Of a DNA stretch of 64,000 bases, positions 8,192 to 17,251 are shown in pieces (positions within the stretch are counted from its first letter, which is position 1; every line of letters begins with the position of its first letter). This DNA comes from Ruegeria profundi (GTDB lineage: Bacteria; Pseudomonadota; Alphaproteobacteria; Rhodobacterales; Rhodobacteraceae). Location: the NCBI RefSeq assembly GCF_001507545.1, contig NZ_LQBP01000001.1:62001-126000 (forward strand), read 5' to 3'. The notes below the pieces were generated by a model, which was given only the letters and a program-made list of their open reading frames with translations, was not told the DNA's origin and did not search any database. The position numbers were made by a program, and so were the translations under genes.

Positions 8192-8983
8192 GTGAGTCGC
8201 GCGGTTCTACGCAGTGGATTGTGGCTGGGATTTTATGTCCTGATTCTATGGGCGTGGTGGATGATGTTCACCATGAGCCGCAAAATGGATCTGGACTGGA
8301 TCGGACGTCCAGGACCAATGGGACAGGCTATGGCGGCGATGGACCCGCGCATGGACATGTACATGCCCATGGCAGAATTTGGTCCATTGTTTTGGATGTG
8401 GGCCATCATGATGGCAGCGATGATGCTTCCCACCCTGGTGCCAACATTGCGCAGCTATGAGGACCTGATCCGAAGCGCAAACGGCTCGCGCGCAGGCTGG
8501 CTTGGCGTTCTGGGAGGGTATCTGGCGGTTTGGGTCGGTTTCGCGGCGCTGATTGCCAGTGTTCAACTGGTTCTGCTGTTTGGTGGTGTCGTCGATATGC
8601 TGGGGATAGCAAAATCCAGTCTTGTGGCGGGTGGCCTGATGATCGCTGTTGGTGCATTCCAGTTCACCCGCGCGAAAGAGGTCTGCCACGGTGTCTGCCA
8701 TGCACCTATGACATATTTCCTGGGGCACTGGCGAACCGGGTTCGTCGGCGGTCTTCGCATGGGGCTCGGGTTGGGGGCGTTCTGTGTCGGCTGTTGCTGG
8801 GGCTTTATGGCGCTTGGCTTTGTCGGTGGCGTCATGAGCCTGCTATGGATGGGGCTGGCGACGTTTTTTATGGTTTTGGAAAAGTTGCCCCAGATCGGGC
8901 ACGTGATCACGCGACCGTTGGGGTTCGCTCTTATCGCAGGCGGGCTCGTCCTGCTCATCTATCCCATTACTTTCGGAGGATAA
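8192..8983 (+). CDS. DUF2182 family membrane protein
   Basis: 263-residue polytopic inner-membrane protein with about seven hydrophobic segments. It carries the Met- and His-rich features of DUF2182 (sometimes described as predicted metal-binding): clusters such as MAAMDPRMDMYMPM, WAIMMAAMMLPT, and the Cys motifs EVCHGVCHAPM and FCVGCCWG. The GTG start at 8192 follows a strong GGGAGGAAGA. Four bases separate it from the DUF1326 gene. A role in metal handling is an inference from composition only. Confidence 0.88.
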   Translation: MSRAVLRSGLWLGFYVLILWAWWMMFTMSRKMDLDWIGRPGPMGQAMAAMDPRMDMYMPMAEFGPLFWMWAIMMAAMMLPTLVPTLRSYEDLIRSANGSRAGWLGVLGGYLAVWVGFAALIASVQLVLLFGGVVDMLGIAKSSLVAGGLMIAVGAFQFTRAKEVCHGVCHAPMTYFLGHWRTGFVGGLRMGLGLGAFCVGCCWGFMALGFVGGVMSLLWMGLATFFMVLEKLPQIGHVITRPLGFALIAGGLVLLIYPITFGG

Positions 8984-8987
8984 GCCA

Positions 8988-9692
8988 ATGGCAAAAAACA
9001 GGAAACCGGATGCTGATAGATTACCAATCAGTCAGCGCATCGACAGCCGTATGCCGAATCCCAAGCGCAGAGAGATGAGCCCGACTGAGTGGGCTATCAA
9101 GGGCGAGTTGATCCTGAACTGCTCCTGCGATGTATTTTGCCCATGTGTTGTATCACTTGGCGCGCACCCTCCGACCGAAGGGCATTGCCACGCATGGATG
9201 GGAGTGATCATCGATGAAGGCCACTATGAAGGTGAAGACCTGTCTGGGCTGAATGTCGGGCTCCTGGTCGATATTCCCGGTCGGATGGGTGAAGGACAGT
9301 GGAAAGTGGCCGCATATGTGGACGAGCGCGCCAGCGGCAAGGCCTATAACGGGCTGTTGCAGATTTTCAGCGGTCAAGCTGGCGGTACAACGGGCCTCTT
9401 TACCATGCTTGTCAGTGAGATCATAGGCGCCGAGCGTGCGCCCGTTCAGATTGAGCGGGATGGAACCAAGCGCCGCATTGTGATCGGGCGCAAGATTCAG
9501 GGTGAGATCGAGATGCTGGCGGGTAAAGATGCCGATCACCCCGTGATGGTTTCAAACTCGAAATACTGGATGGGTCCGGACATCATCGTTGCGCGGGGAA
9601 CCAAGTCCAAGGTACGAGATTATGGCCGTGTGTGGGATTTCGGTGGTAAATCGGCCGAGATTTGTCCAATTGACTGGCATGGTCCCAAGTAA
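8988..9692 (+). CDS. DUF1326 domain protein
   Basis: 234 aa; the DUF1326 domain covers most of the protein from about residue 35, opening with the Cys motif LNCSCDVFCPCVVS and ending YGRVWDFGGKSAEICPIDW. The Cys-x-Cys-x3-Cys-x-Cys cluster could bind a metal or be redox-active. Predicted cytosolic, no signal peptide. Paired with the DUF2182 membrane protein directly upstream, which suggests the two act together. Biochemical function unknown. Confidence 0.88.
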   Translation: MAKNRKPDADRLPISQRIDSRMPNPKRREMSPTEWAIKGELILNCSCDVFCPCVVSLGAHPPTEGHCHAWMGVIIDEGHYEGEDLSGLNVGLLVDIPGRMGEGQWKVAAYVDERASGKAYNGLLQIFSGQAGGTTGLFTMLVSEIIGAERAPVQIERDGTKRRIVIGRKIQGEIEMLAGKDADHPVMVSNSKYWMGPDIIVARGTKSKVRDYGRVWDFGGKSAEICPIDWHGPK

Positions 9693-9733
9693 TGATCTCG
9701 GGGATTTGCAAGCCAGACGTTCTGCAATATAAT

Positions 9734-9758
9734 CTGTTTGTAAACAGTAGGTTGTACC
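9734..9758. promoter_or_regulatory. Candidate operator(s) upstream of dmdA
   Basis: In the 221-base gap before dmdA, CTGTTT-GT-AAACAG (9734-9747) is a perfect 14-base palindrome. Three bases later, GGT-TGT-ACC (9750-9758) is a perfect inverted repeat of the GT-N3-AC form bound by FCD-type GntR regulators. No clear -35/-10 pair was found. Which protein binds is not known from sequence. Confidence 0.35.
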
Positions 9759-9913
9759 AATACCTTACAGTATTCAATGTGCGTCTACCGTTAAACAACA
9801 GCGACGTGTTTGTCCGACAATGCCGTTGGTGGGACCGACAGCATCAGAGACTGAGCGGAACAAGACGTACAACACCTGTTCGCAATTCGGTATTTTTGCC
9901 TCTGGAGGTTTGA

Positions 9914-11017
9914 ATGGCACAGATTTCCCTGTCCCGTCGATTGCGCCGCACTCCGTTCTCAGATGGGGTCGAGGCCGCGGGCGTAAAAGGATATACGGTA
10001 TATAATCGTATGTTGCTGCCCACCGTTTTCGAAAGCATTGAGGCGGACTATCGCCACCTCAAAAGCCACGTTCAAGTGTGGGATGTGTCCTGCGAAAGGC
10101 AGGTCGAACTGCGTGGTCCGGACGCCGCTCGTTTGATGCAAATGCTAACCCCGCGCGATCTGCGGGGGATGCTACCGGGGCAGTGCTTCTATGTTCCGAT
10201 TGTTGATGAAACGGGTGGTATGCTGAATGACCCTGTGGCCGTCAAACTTTCGGATGATCGTTGGTGGATTTCCATTGCAGACAGTGACTTGCTGCTCTGG
10301 GTTAAAGGAATTGCCAACGGATATCGCTTGGATGTTCTGGTGGATGAACCGGACGTATCACCACTCGCTGTCCAAGGACCAAAAGCGGATGAATTGATGT
10401 CGCGGGTTTTCGGAGACAGGGTGCGCGATATCAGGTTTTTCAAGTTTGATATGTTCCAGTTTGAAGGCCGGGATCTGGCGGTGGCGAGATCGGGGTACTC
10501 CAAGCAAGGCGGGTTCGAGATTTACGTCGAAGGCTCGGATATTGGTATGCCGTTGTGGAACGCGCTCTTTGCGGCAGGTGAAGACCTGCAGGTGCGTGCG
10601 GGCTGCCCCAATCTGATTGAAAGGATTGAGGGTGGGCTGCTGTCTTATGGAAACGATATGACGGACAATAACACTCCGCATGAATGTGGACTGGGTAAGT
10701 TCTGCAATACGCACACAGCCATTGGCTGCATCGGGCGGGATGCGTTGTTGCGCGTGGCTAAAGAAGGCCCGGTGCAACAGATTCGTCCCATTGCAATCGC
10801 CGGCGATGCCGTACCACCCTGTGATCGGCCGTGGCCCGTGCTCGCGAATGGAAAACGTGTTGGGCAGGTGACATCTGCCGCTTGGTCCCCGGACTTCGAA
10901 ACAAATGTTTCGATTGGCATGTTGCGGCTCAGCCATTGGGACGCCGGGACAGTGGTTGAGGTTGAAACACCGGACGGCATGCGTAGTGCCACTGTACAGG
11001 AACGGTTCTGGATCTGA
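9914..11017 (+). CDS. dmdA: Dimethylsulfoniopropionate demethylase DmdA
   Basis: Tetrahydrofolate-dependent enzyme that takes a methyl group from DMSP, giving 3-methylmercaptopropionate and 5-methyl-THF: the first step of the DMSP demethylation pathway in marine bacteria. 367 aa, a GcvT-fold protein with the segments RRTPFSDGVEAAGVKGYTVY, HLKSHVQVWDVSCERQV, NDPVAVKLSDDRWW, WSP/YSKQGGFEIYVEGSD and CPNLIERIEGGLLSYGNDMT that distinguish DmdA from glycine-cleavage T-protein. A good GGAGG lies before the ATG. Followed after 101 bases by acuI on the same strand, a pairing typical of roseobacters. Confidence 0.95.
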   Translation: MAQISLSRRLRRTPFSDGVEAAGVKGYTVYNRMLLPTVFESIEADYRHLKSHVQVWDVSCERQVELRGPDAARLMQMLTPRDLRGMLPGQCFYVPIVDETGGMLNDPVAVKLSDDRWWISIADSDLLLWVKGIANGYRLDVLVDEPDVSPLAVQGPKADELMSRVFGDRVRDIRFFKFDMFQFEGRDLAVARSGYSKQGGFEIYVEGSDIGMPLWNALFAAGEDLQVRAGCPNLIERIEGGLLSYGNDMTDNNTPHECGLGKFCNTHTAIGCIGRDALLRVAKEGPVQQIRPIAIAGDAVPPCDRPWPVLANGKRVGQVTSAAWSPDFETNVSIGMLRLSHWDAGTVVEVETPDGMRSATVQERFWI

Positions 11018-11118
11018 TGGCAAGACGAAACTGTATCTGTGTCGCTTCGCAGATCATGCAAGAAGTTAACGCTGGATGAGCTATAAGGCCTAAGAGCACG
11101 GAAACGAGAGGAAAAGCG

Positions 11119-12114
11119 ATGTTTAACGCATTGGTTATGGAGAAAGACGAAGAGAGTGGACTCGCCAGCCCGGCGATAAAGCAGTTGTCTTCGGATGATC
11201 TGCCCCATGGTGAAGTCACCATCGCGGTCGAGTATTCGACAGTGAATTACAAGGACGGCCTTTGTTTGTCGCCGAAAGGCGGTGGACTGGTGCGGAAATA
11301 CCCGCATGTGCCCGGAATTGACTACGCTGGAACGGTCGAGGCGTCGTCGGATGATCGCTACAAGGCGGGTGACAAGGTGGTCTTGACGGGCTGGCGTGTA
11401 GGCGAGGCTCATTGGGGTGGCTATTCGCAAAAAGCCAATGCCCTGGCTGAATGGTTGGTGCCTTTGCCAGATGGTCTTGATACGCGACAGGCGATGGCTG
11501 TGGGTACAGCCGGATTCACCGCGATGTTGGCGGTTATGGCGCTTGAGGATCACGGAATGAAAACCGACCACGGACCGGTTCTGGTGACTGGCGCTGCGGG
11601 TGGTGTCGGCTCGGTCGCGACGGCTATTCTGGCCAATCTGGGGTATGAGGTTGCAGCAGTGACCGGACGGCCGGAAACCGGGGAGTATCTGAAATCTCTG
11701 GGCGCCACGACCATTGTCCACCGCGAGGAGTTGAACGAGACAACCAAGCGCCCTCTGGAAAGCGAAACCTGGGCCGGATGTGTCGACGCCGTTGGTGGTG
11801 AGATGCTGGCGCGCGTTCTGGGACAGATGAAGTATGGGGCGTCTGTCGCGGCGGTTGGTCTGGCGGGTGGTGCGGCACTGCCTGCAACCGTTATCCCATT
11901 CTTGCTGCGCGGGGTAAATTTGCTGGGCATCGACAGCGTGATGCAGCCTTACGAAAACCGTCTGCGGGCGTGGCAACGTATTGCAACTGACCTGCCGATG
12001 GACAAGTTGGACGCGATGGTGCACCCAGCAACCCTTAAGGACCTGCCACAATTGGGCGCGGATATTCTCAAGGGTAAGGTAAAGGGGCGCGTTGTTGTCG
12101 ACGTAAACGCCTGA
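11119..12114 (+). CDS. acuI: Acrylyl-CoA reductase AcuI (MDR family)
   Basis: NADPH-dependent medium-chain reductase, 331 aa, that converts the toxic acrylyl-CoA to propionyl-CoA during DMSP/acrylate breakdown. Visible features: VNYKDGLCL and GIDYAGTVE in the N-terminal catalytic domain, the nucleotide-binding VTGAAGGVGSVATAIL around residues 155-170, and the YhdH/AcuI-specific WAGCVDAVGGEMLARVL. No zinc-binding Cys set, as expected. Ribosome-binding site GAGAGGAAAAG. Downstream of dmdA and followed by an intrinsic terminator, so dmdA-acuI is a two-gene unit. Confidence 0.93.
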   Translation: MFNALVMEKDEESGLASPAIKQLSSDDLPHGEVTIAVEYSTVNYKDGLCLSPKGGGLVRKYPHVPGIDYAGTVEASSDDRYKAGDKVVLTGWRVGEAHWGGYSQKANALAEWLVPLPDGLDTRQAMAVGTAGFTAMLAVMALEDHGMKTDHGPVLVTGAAGGVGSVATAILANLGYEVAAVTGRPETGEYLKSLGATTIVHREELNETTKRPLESETWAGCVDAVGGEMLARVLGQMKYGASVAAVGLAGGAALPATVIPFLLRGVNLLGIDSVMQPYENRLRAWQRIATDLPMDKLDAMVHPATLKDLPQLGADILKGKVKGRVVVDVNA

Positions 12115-12130
12115 TCAAAAACTGTTCTAT

Positions 12131-12170
12131 CAGACCGGTTGGCCCGCGTGCTGACCGGTCTTTTCTTGTT
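12131..12170 (+). terminator. Intrinsic terminator after acuI
   Basis: AGACCGGT (12132-12139) and ACCGGTCT (12154-12161) form a perfect 8-bp stem with a 14-base loop, followed by TTTCTTG. It closes the dmdA-acuI unit. Confidence 0.8.
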
Positions 12171-12299
12171 AGAAACGTCCTGAAAAAGCCGGAAACTCCT
12201 CTGGTCATTGGCGCATTTCCACATCATCATTGCTATACATCCCAACTGCGATGGCTTATGAGCCATGCAAACAGGACCTGAAGACGGGGAGTGAGCAGC

Positions 12300-12863
12300 A
12301 TGTCTGACGATTTTGAACTGGACACCGACGATCTTAAACGGCGCATGGAAGGCGCCATGGCAAACCTCAGAACCGAATTCGCCTCGCTTCGGACCGGGCG
12401 GGCATCAGCCTCGATGCTTGAACCGGTTATGGTAGACGCCTACGGCGCGATGACCCCGATCAATCAGGTTGGAACGGTCAATGTCCCCGAACCTCGTATG
12501 GTCACGGTGAATGTTTGGGACAAGGGTCTTGTCGGCAAGGTTGAGAAGGCAATTCGTGAAAGTGGTTTGGGAATTAACCCGCAGTTGAACGGCACGATCA
12601 TCATGCTCCCGATCCCGGAACTGAACGAAGAGCGTCGCCGCGAACTGGGCAAGGTTGCAGGGCAATATGCCGAGCACGCCCGTGTTTCCATCCGCAATGT
12701 GCGTCGCGACGGAATGGATCAGATCAAAAAGGCCAAAGCCGACGGAATGTCCGAGGACGACCAGAAATTCTGGGAAACCGAAGTTCAGGATCTGACCGAT
12801 GAGATGATCAAAACCGTTGATGCCGCGCTTGAGACCAAGCAGGCCGAGATCATGCAGGTCTGA
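12300..12863 (+). CDS. frr: Ribosome recycling factor
   Basis: Splits post-termination ribosomes together with EF-G. From the ATG at 12300 the protein is 187 aa, the usual length. A GTG nine bases earlier is in frame, but GGGGAG lies eight bases upstream of 12300 and would overlap the GTG. Hallmarks: [14 protein letters not shown], the hinge-region [16 protein letters not shown] and [16 protein letters not shown] near the C-terminus. First gene of the envelope block; uppS follows after nine bases. A small hairpin (ATGGCT-TATG-AGCCAT, 12251-12266) lies in the leader. Confidence 0.96.
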   Translation: MSDDFELDTDDLKRRMEGAMANLRTEFASLRTGRASASMLEPVMVDAYGAMTPINQVGTVNVPEPRMVTVNVWDKGLVGKVEKAIRESGLGINPQLNGTIIMLPIPELNEERRRELGKVAGQYAEHARVSIRNVRRDGMDQIKKAKADGMSEDDQKFWETEVQDLTDEMIKTVDAALETKQAEIMQV

Positions 12864-12872
12864 CGCCGCGCT

Positions 12873-13598
12873 ATGTTCAACCCTCCACATACCCTGGCTG
12901 GGCCGCGCCACGTCGCCATCATTATGGACGGAAACGGCCGATGGGCGCAGGCGCGCGGCCGGCCAAGGTTGTTTGGACACCACGCGGGCGCACGGCGCGT
13001 GCGCGAAGTGGTTGAAGCCTGCCCAGGTCTTGGGGTCAAATACCTGACGGTTTTCGCCTTTTCGACTGAGAATTGGAAACGGACTCAGGCCGAGGTTGCC
13101 GGACTCATGAGCCTGTTTCGGCGCTATATCATTAAAGAAACCCAGACCCTTAAGGAAAACGGAATTCGCGTTCGGTTTATCGGAGATCGGGTCCGGCTGG
13201 ATGCCAAGTTGACCGCCCTGATGGATACGCTGGAAGAAGAAACAAAGGACAATGATTTGGTCCACTTGACGGTTGCGCTAAACTATGGCGGCCGGGACGA
13301 AGTGGCCAGAGCAACGAAGCGGTTGGCGCGCGACGTAGCAGAAGGCCGTTTGCACCCCGACGATGTGGATGAAGAAACTCTGCCTAAGTATCTGGATACA
13401 CGTGTTCTTCCGGATCCGGATCTGGTTATCCGTACAAGTGGTGAGGCGCGAATTTCGAATTTTCTGCTGTGGCAATCGGCATATTCCGAATACGAATTTG
13501 TCGACACACTGTGGCCGGATTTCACTGCCGCCGAGTTTGAAGGTTTGTGCCGAAACTTCGGCGGTCGCGAACGCCGGTTTGGGGCGGTTCCGGCATGA
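12873..13598 (+). CDS. uppS: Undecaprenyl diphosphate synthase (cis-prenyltransferase)
   Basis: Condenses isopentenyl diphosphate units onto farnesyl diphosphate to make the C55 lipid carrier for peptidoglycan and O-antigen. 241 aa. Motifs: HVAIIMDGNGRWA (substrate diphosphate binding, catalytic Asp), GHHAGARRVREVV, LTVFAFSTENW, and the C-terminal DLVIRTSGEARISNFLLWQ/YSEYEF. Stop codon overlaps the cdsA start as ATGA, so the two are coupled. Confidence 0.97.
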   Translation: MFNPPHTLAGPRHVAIIMDGNGRWAQARGRPRLFGHHAGARRVREVVEACPGLGVKYLTVFAFSTENWKRTQAEVAGLMSLFRRYIIKETQTLKENGIRVRFIGDRVRLDAKLTALMDTLEEETKDNDLVHLTVALNYGGRDEVARATKRLARDVAEGRLHPDDVDEETLPKYLDTRVLPDPDLVIRTSGEARISNFLLWQSAYSEYEFVDTLWPDFTAAEFEGLCRNFGGRERRFGAVPA

Positions 13599-14377
13599 GT
13601 GACGGCCGATGGTCTGATCTTACCACCCGCATCGTCTCAGCTGCCGTGCTTGTCGCCATCGGCTCGGTCGAGGTTTGGTTGGGCGGGTTTTGGTTTGAAA
13701 CCTTCATCGCAATCGCCTGCGGCCTGATGACCTGGGAATTGGTGCGAATGGTTGATCCTGACAAATCAGCTGCTCGGGTTCAGTTAGGGATACTAACCGG
13801 AGTCGCGGTTCTGCTCAGCTACCATGTGCCTCCGATTTACAAAATACCGATCCTGCTGGCCCCTGCCTTGGTCGGCGCGGGACAGGTCGGTCACTCGAAA
13901 CTGACCTACGCTCTGTTTGCCATGTGGATTGCCGCGTCTGGTCTGGGCTTTATCTCAATCCGCGAGACGATGGGTTTTGGCTGGATGATCTGGTTAATCT
14001 CAGTTGTGGTTGCGACGGACGTCGCGGGCTATTTCGTGGGCAAGACGTTTGGTGGACCGAAATTCTGGCCGAGAGTCAGCCCAAAGAAAACGTGGTCTGG
14101 CACCGCAGGTGGATGGGCCGCAGCAGCGGTGGTAGGGTTCGTGTTCGCTCTTCATGCCGGTTTTGGGTTCATGTTCATCGTCATCACGGTTCTGGCATCC
14201 ATGGCCAGCCAGGCGGGGGACATCGTCGAAAGTGCGACAAAGCGCAAATTCGGCGTGAAGGACAGCTCGAACCTGATCCCAGGACATGGCGGGTTTCTGG
14301 ATCGGTTCGATGGTATGATGGGGGCCGCTCTGTTTGTTCTGATTGCGGGTATGATCTATTCCCCCGGGGGTATGTGA
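13595..14377 (+). CDS. cdsA: Phosphatidate cytidylyltransferase
   Basis: Makes CDP-diacylglycerol from phosphatidate and CTP at the inner membrane. 260 aa from the ATG that overlaps the uppS stop; about seven hydrophobic segments. The CDP-diglyceride synthase signature, S-x2-KR-x4-KD-x6-PGHGG-x2-DR-x-DG, is present near the C-terminus (SATKRKFGVKDSSNLIPGHG onward). One-base overlap (TGATG) with dxr. Confidence 0.95.
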   Translation: MSDGRWSDLTTRIVSAAVLVAIGSVEVWLGGFWFETFIAIACGLMTWELVRMVDPDKSAARVQLGILTGVAVLLSYHVPPIYKIPILLAPALVGAGQVGHSKLTYALFAMWIAASGLGFISIRETMGFGWMIWLISVVVATDVAGYFVGKTFGGPKFWPRVSPKKTWSGTAGGWAAAAVVGFVFALHAGFGFMFIVITVLASMASQAGDIVESATKRKFGVKDSSNLIPGHGGFLDRFDGMMGAALFVLIAGMIYSPGGM

Positions 14378-15549
14378 TGCGCAAAATCTCTATTTTTGGC
14401 GCGACCGGCTCGATCGGGCAGAACACCATTGACCTGATAGACAGGCAACCGTCAGCCTATAACGTCGTTGCGCTGACAGGTGGGGCGAATATTGAGAAAC
14501 TGGCCAAAGACGCGCGTCGTCTGAATGCGGATGTGGCCGTAACCGCCTATGAAGATAAGTTGGAAGACCTGCGTGCAGCGCTGTCCGGGAGCGGTGTTGA
14601 GGCTGCGGCGGGGCAGGCGGCGCTAACCGAAGCCGCTACGCGATCTGCGGATTGGGTCATGTCCGCCATCGTCGGAGCAGCCGGGTTGCAACCGGGGCTA
14701 GAGGCATTGAAGCAAGGTGCGACGCTGGCCCTGGCGAACAAGGAAACATTGGTCTGCGCCGGGGCTTTGGTGTTGGAAACAGCCAAGAGGCACAACGCCC
14801 GCCTTTTGCCAGTAGACAGCGAACATTCCGCCGTATTTCAGGCTCTGGTTGGCGAGGATATCGAGACCGTTGAGCGGATCATTATCACAGCTAGCGGGGG
14901 CGCCTTCCGCGACTGGCCGCTGCGTGATCTGGCCAACGCCACTGTTGAACAAGCCTCAAGTCATCCGAATTGGGACATGGGGCAACGCATTACAATCGAC
15001 AGCGCATCGATGTTCAACAAGGCGTTAGAGCTTATTGAAACTAAAGAATTCTTCGGGGCTTCTCCGGATCAAATCGAAGTGTTGATTCATCCTGAGTCCA
15101 TCGTGCATTCACTCGTCGGGTTCAAAGACGGGGCCGTCATGGCGCATATGGGCGCGCCGGATATGCGTCATGCCATCGGCTATGCGTTACATTGGCCGGA
15201 ACGGCAAGAATTGCCCGTTGAGCGGTTGAACCTCGCCAAGCTGGGACAGCTGAGCTTTCAGGAACCGGACGAAGATCGTTACCCGGCGCTGCGCCTTGCC
15301 CGCAATGTCATGGAACGCGGTGGCCTTTCCGGTACGGTGTTCAACGCCGCCAAGGAACGCGCACTGGACCTTTTTATCGCCCGGCAGGTTGGTTTTCTTG
15401 AGATGGCAGAGATTGTTGAATCTGTTTTGAACAGGTTTGAAACGTCAAATGGCCTTCTTGATGCCGAATTAAACCTTGATAACGTACTGCAAGCGGACCA
15501 TCTGGCACGTAAGTGGGCCAGCGAAGCCGCAATTCAGAAAGCAGGATAG
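14377..15549 (+). CDS. dxr: 1-deoxy-D-xylulose 5-phosphate reductoisomerase
   Basis: Second step of the non-mevalonate isoprenoid pathway: DXP plus NADPH to MEP. 390 aa from the ATG at 14377, which overlaps the cdsA stop. Rossmann motif ISIFGATGSIGQNT at the very start, ALANKETLVCAG, the metal-binding PVDSEHSAVFQ, and IHPESIVHSLVGFKDG. A longer in-frame reading from 13924 is only the cdsA shadow. Provides precursors for the product of uppS in the same operon. Confidence 0.96.
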   Translation: MRKISIFGATGSIGQNTIDLIDRQPSAYNVVALTGGANIEKLAKDARRLNADVAVTAYEDKLEDLRAALSGSGVEAAAGQAALTEAATRSADWVMSAIVGAAGLQPGLEALKQGATLALANKETLVCAGALVLETAKRHNARLLPVDSEHSAVFQALVGEDIETVERIIITASGGAFRDWPLRDLANATVEQASSHPNWDMGQRITIDSASMFNKALELIETKEFFGASPDQIEVLIHPESIVHSLVGFKDGAVMAHMGAPDMRHAIGYALHWPERQELPVERLNLAKLGQLSFQEPDEDRYPALRLARNVMERGGLSGTVFNAAKERALDLFIARQVGFLEMAEIVESVLNRFETSNGLLDAELNLDNVLQADHLARKWASEAAIQKAG

Positions 15550-15553
15550 AAAC

Positions 15554-16906
15554 TTGGACGTACTCTCTCTGATTCCTCAATTTGGCAACTTACTTTATAC
15601 CATCGTTGCCTTTGTGGTGGCCCTGTCTGTCATCGTGGCAGTGCATGAATATGGTCACTACATAGTGGGGCGCTGGTCTGGCATACATGCCGAGGTATTC
15701 TCGGTCGGGTTCGGCCCAGTGCTCTGGAGTCGTGTCGATAAGCGCGGAACTCGCTGGCAAGTCGCTGCACTACCGTTTGGCGGCTATGTCAAGTTTCTGG
15801 GAGATTCCAACGCTGCGTCGGGCAAAGACTCAGCAGCGATGCAAACGATCACGGAACGAAGCCCCGAAGAATTGCGCCGCACCATGCACGGTGCACCTTT
15901 ATGGGCAAGAGCGGCTACAGTCGCCGCAGGTCCGGTTTTCAATTTTGCAATGTCCATAATCGTTTTCGGTCTGATCTTCATGTACCAAGGTGTGACGCGT
16001 GAACCTTTGACAGTAGGTGAGTTGCACCCGATGCCGGGCGCGGTTCAGGAGTTGCAAGACGGTGACGAGATCGTAGCCATCGCAGGGCTTCCAGTGCCAG
16101 AGTTCGGTCAGGAAGGGGCATGGTCTGACTTTACCGATGCTTTGCCTGTAGAACCTGAGCTGGATTACACAGTGGTCCGCAACGGGCAGACGCTGGACGT
16201 CTCAGGCCCTTGGCTGTTTCCTGCGCTGATCCAACAGGTTATTCCACGCAGTGCAGCGATGGACATCGATCTTAAACCCGGAGATGTGATTACAGCCGTC
16301 AACGGTGAACCAATTTACGCGTTTGAACAGTTGAAAGAGCATGTTGAGGGTTCTGACGGAAAAGTTCTGTTGCTTGACGTTTGGCGCGATGGTGCGGAGT
16401 TGGAATTCGCACTCGCGCCGCGTCGCACGGACGAACCACAACCTGAGGGTGGGTTTGTAACCCATTGGCGTATCGGAATTGTCGGTGGTATGGTTATTGA
16501 CCCGGCGACCGAACCGGCAGGCGTTCTGGCTTCGCTTTCAGGTGGTGTCCAGCAGACCTTGCGCATAGTTGACGGGTCGCTTTCCGGTATCTGGCACATG
16601 GTGACTGGGGCGATCAGCACCTGCAACATATCGGGTCCTATTGGCATCGCGGAAACTTCGGGCGCAATGGCGAGCCAAGGTGCGCAAAACTTTATCTTCT
16701 TCATTGCGGTGCTCTCGACCGCAGTCGGGCTGTTGAACCTGTTTCCGATTCCAGCCCTGGATGGCGGACATCTGGTGTTCTATGCGTATGAGGCCGTGGC
16801 TGGCAAACCGCCCAGTGATGGGGCGCTTCGCGTTCTGATGGGGGTAGGGGTATCGCTGATCCTTGGTCTTATGATCTTCTCGGTGTCCAACGATCTGTTC
16901 TGCTGA
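15554..16906 (+). CDS. rseP: Site-2 protease RseP
   Basis: Intramembrane zinc metalloprotease that cleaves anti-sigma factors and clears signal-peptide remnants. No ATG fits; the TTG at 15554, preceded by AGGAT and four bases after the dxr stop, gives a 450-aa protein that starts with the family N-terminus DVLSLIPQFGNLLY. Zinc motif AVHEYGHY (HExxH, residues 31-35) lies in the first membrane segment. One to two PDZ regions occupy about residues 130-290, and the second metal-site motif LNLFPIPALDGGH is near residue 395. A perfect 9-bp hairpin follows the stop (16915-16938). Confidence 0.94.
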   Translation: MDVLSLIPQFGNLLYTIVAFVVALSVIVAVHEYGHYIVGRWSGIHAEVFSVGFGPVLWSRVDKRGTRWQVAALPFGGYVKFLGDSNAASGKDSAAMQTITERSPEELRRTMHGAPLWARAATVAAGPVFNFAMSIIVFGLIFMYQGVTREPLTVGELHPMPGAVQELQDGDEIVAIAGLPVPEFGQEGAWSDFTDALPVEPELDYTVVRNGQTLDVSGPWLFPALIQQVIPRSAAMDIDLKPGDVITAVNGEPIYAFEQLKEHVEGSDGKVLLLDVWRDGAELEFALAPRRTDEPQPEGGFVTHWRIGIVGGMVIDPATEPAGVLASLSGGVQQTLRIVDGSLSGIWHMVTGAISTCNISGPIGIAETSGAMASQGAQNFIFFIAVLSTAVGLLNLFPIPALDGGHLVFYAYEAVAGKPPSDGALRVLMGVGVSLILGLMIFSVSNDLFC

Positions 16907-16914
16907 TTGTGGAG

Positions 16915-16938
16915 ATTGCGGCACTTTAATGCCGCAAT
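16915..16938 (+). terminator. Hairpin after rseP, possible terminator
   Basis: ATTGCGGCA and TGCCGCAAT form a perfect 9-bp stem around a CTTTAA loop, just after the rseP stop. The T-run after it is weak (TTC), so termination may be partial, leaving some read-through into the 42-codon gene and bamA. Confidence 0.5.
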
Positions 16939-16995
16939 TTCGCCCCAATACTTGCATAGGCTTTTGCCCGGAATTGATCCGTTTCTGAGGTTGTG

Positions 16996-17124
16996 ATGAC
17001 AAAGGCCCTGCGCAAATCTGCCAACAGCTTTTGGTGCCTGTTCGTTTTGAACTGGGATACACTGCTGTTCTTCGGTGCGACCGCAATTGCGATGTTCGGC
17101 TGGGCCTATCTGATCACAATGTGA
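16996..17124 (+). CDS. Small membrane protein, 42 aa
   Basis: Short ORF between rseP and bamA, with TGAGG six bases before its ATG. The protein begins MTKALRKSANSFWCLFVLNW and its second half is a single hydrophobic segment (TLLFFGATAIAMFGWAYLI): a short basic N-terminus then one membrane helix. Length and placement fit a genuine small membrane protein in an envelope-biogenesis locus. I do not recognise a family; function unknown. Confidence 0.55.
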   Translation: MTKALRKSANSFWCLFVLNWDTLLFFGATAIAMFGWAYLITM

Positions 17125-17251
17125 TTCTTTTTACGTTTCGTAAAAGCAACTTACGTCTCCCCTTGCGCCTGCTTTCTGTTTTGGTCTTTTGACAAGTATA
17201 AATATTCTCGCTACTCAGCATTAAAGTCCAAAAATATTGGGTAGTGAAAAA

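Noticed and set aside
10645..12051. 468-codon open frame on the minus strand
   Set aside because: It lies antisense to dmdA and acuI, both strongly supported; the protein has no recognisable domain and there is no ribosome-binding site. It reflects codon bias of the opposite strand.
17185..17215. Perfect TTGACA as bamA promoter
   Set aside because: The -10 position 17 bases later reads TACTCA, a poor match; kept only as a remark in the bamA entry.
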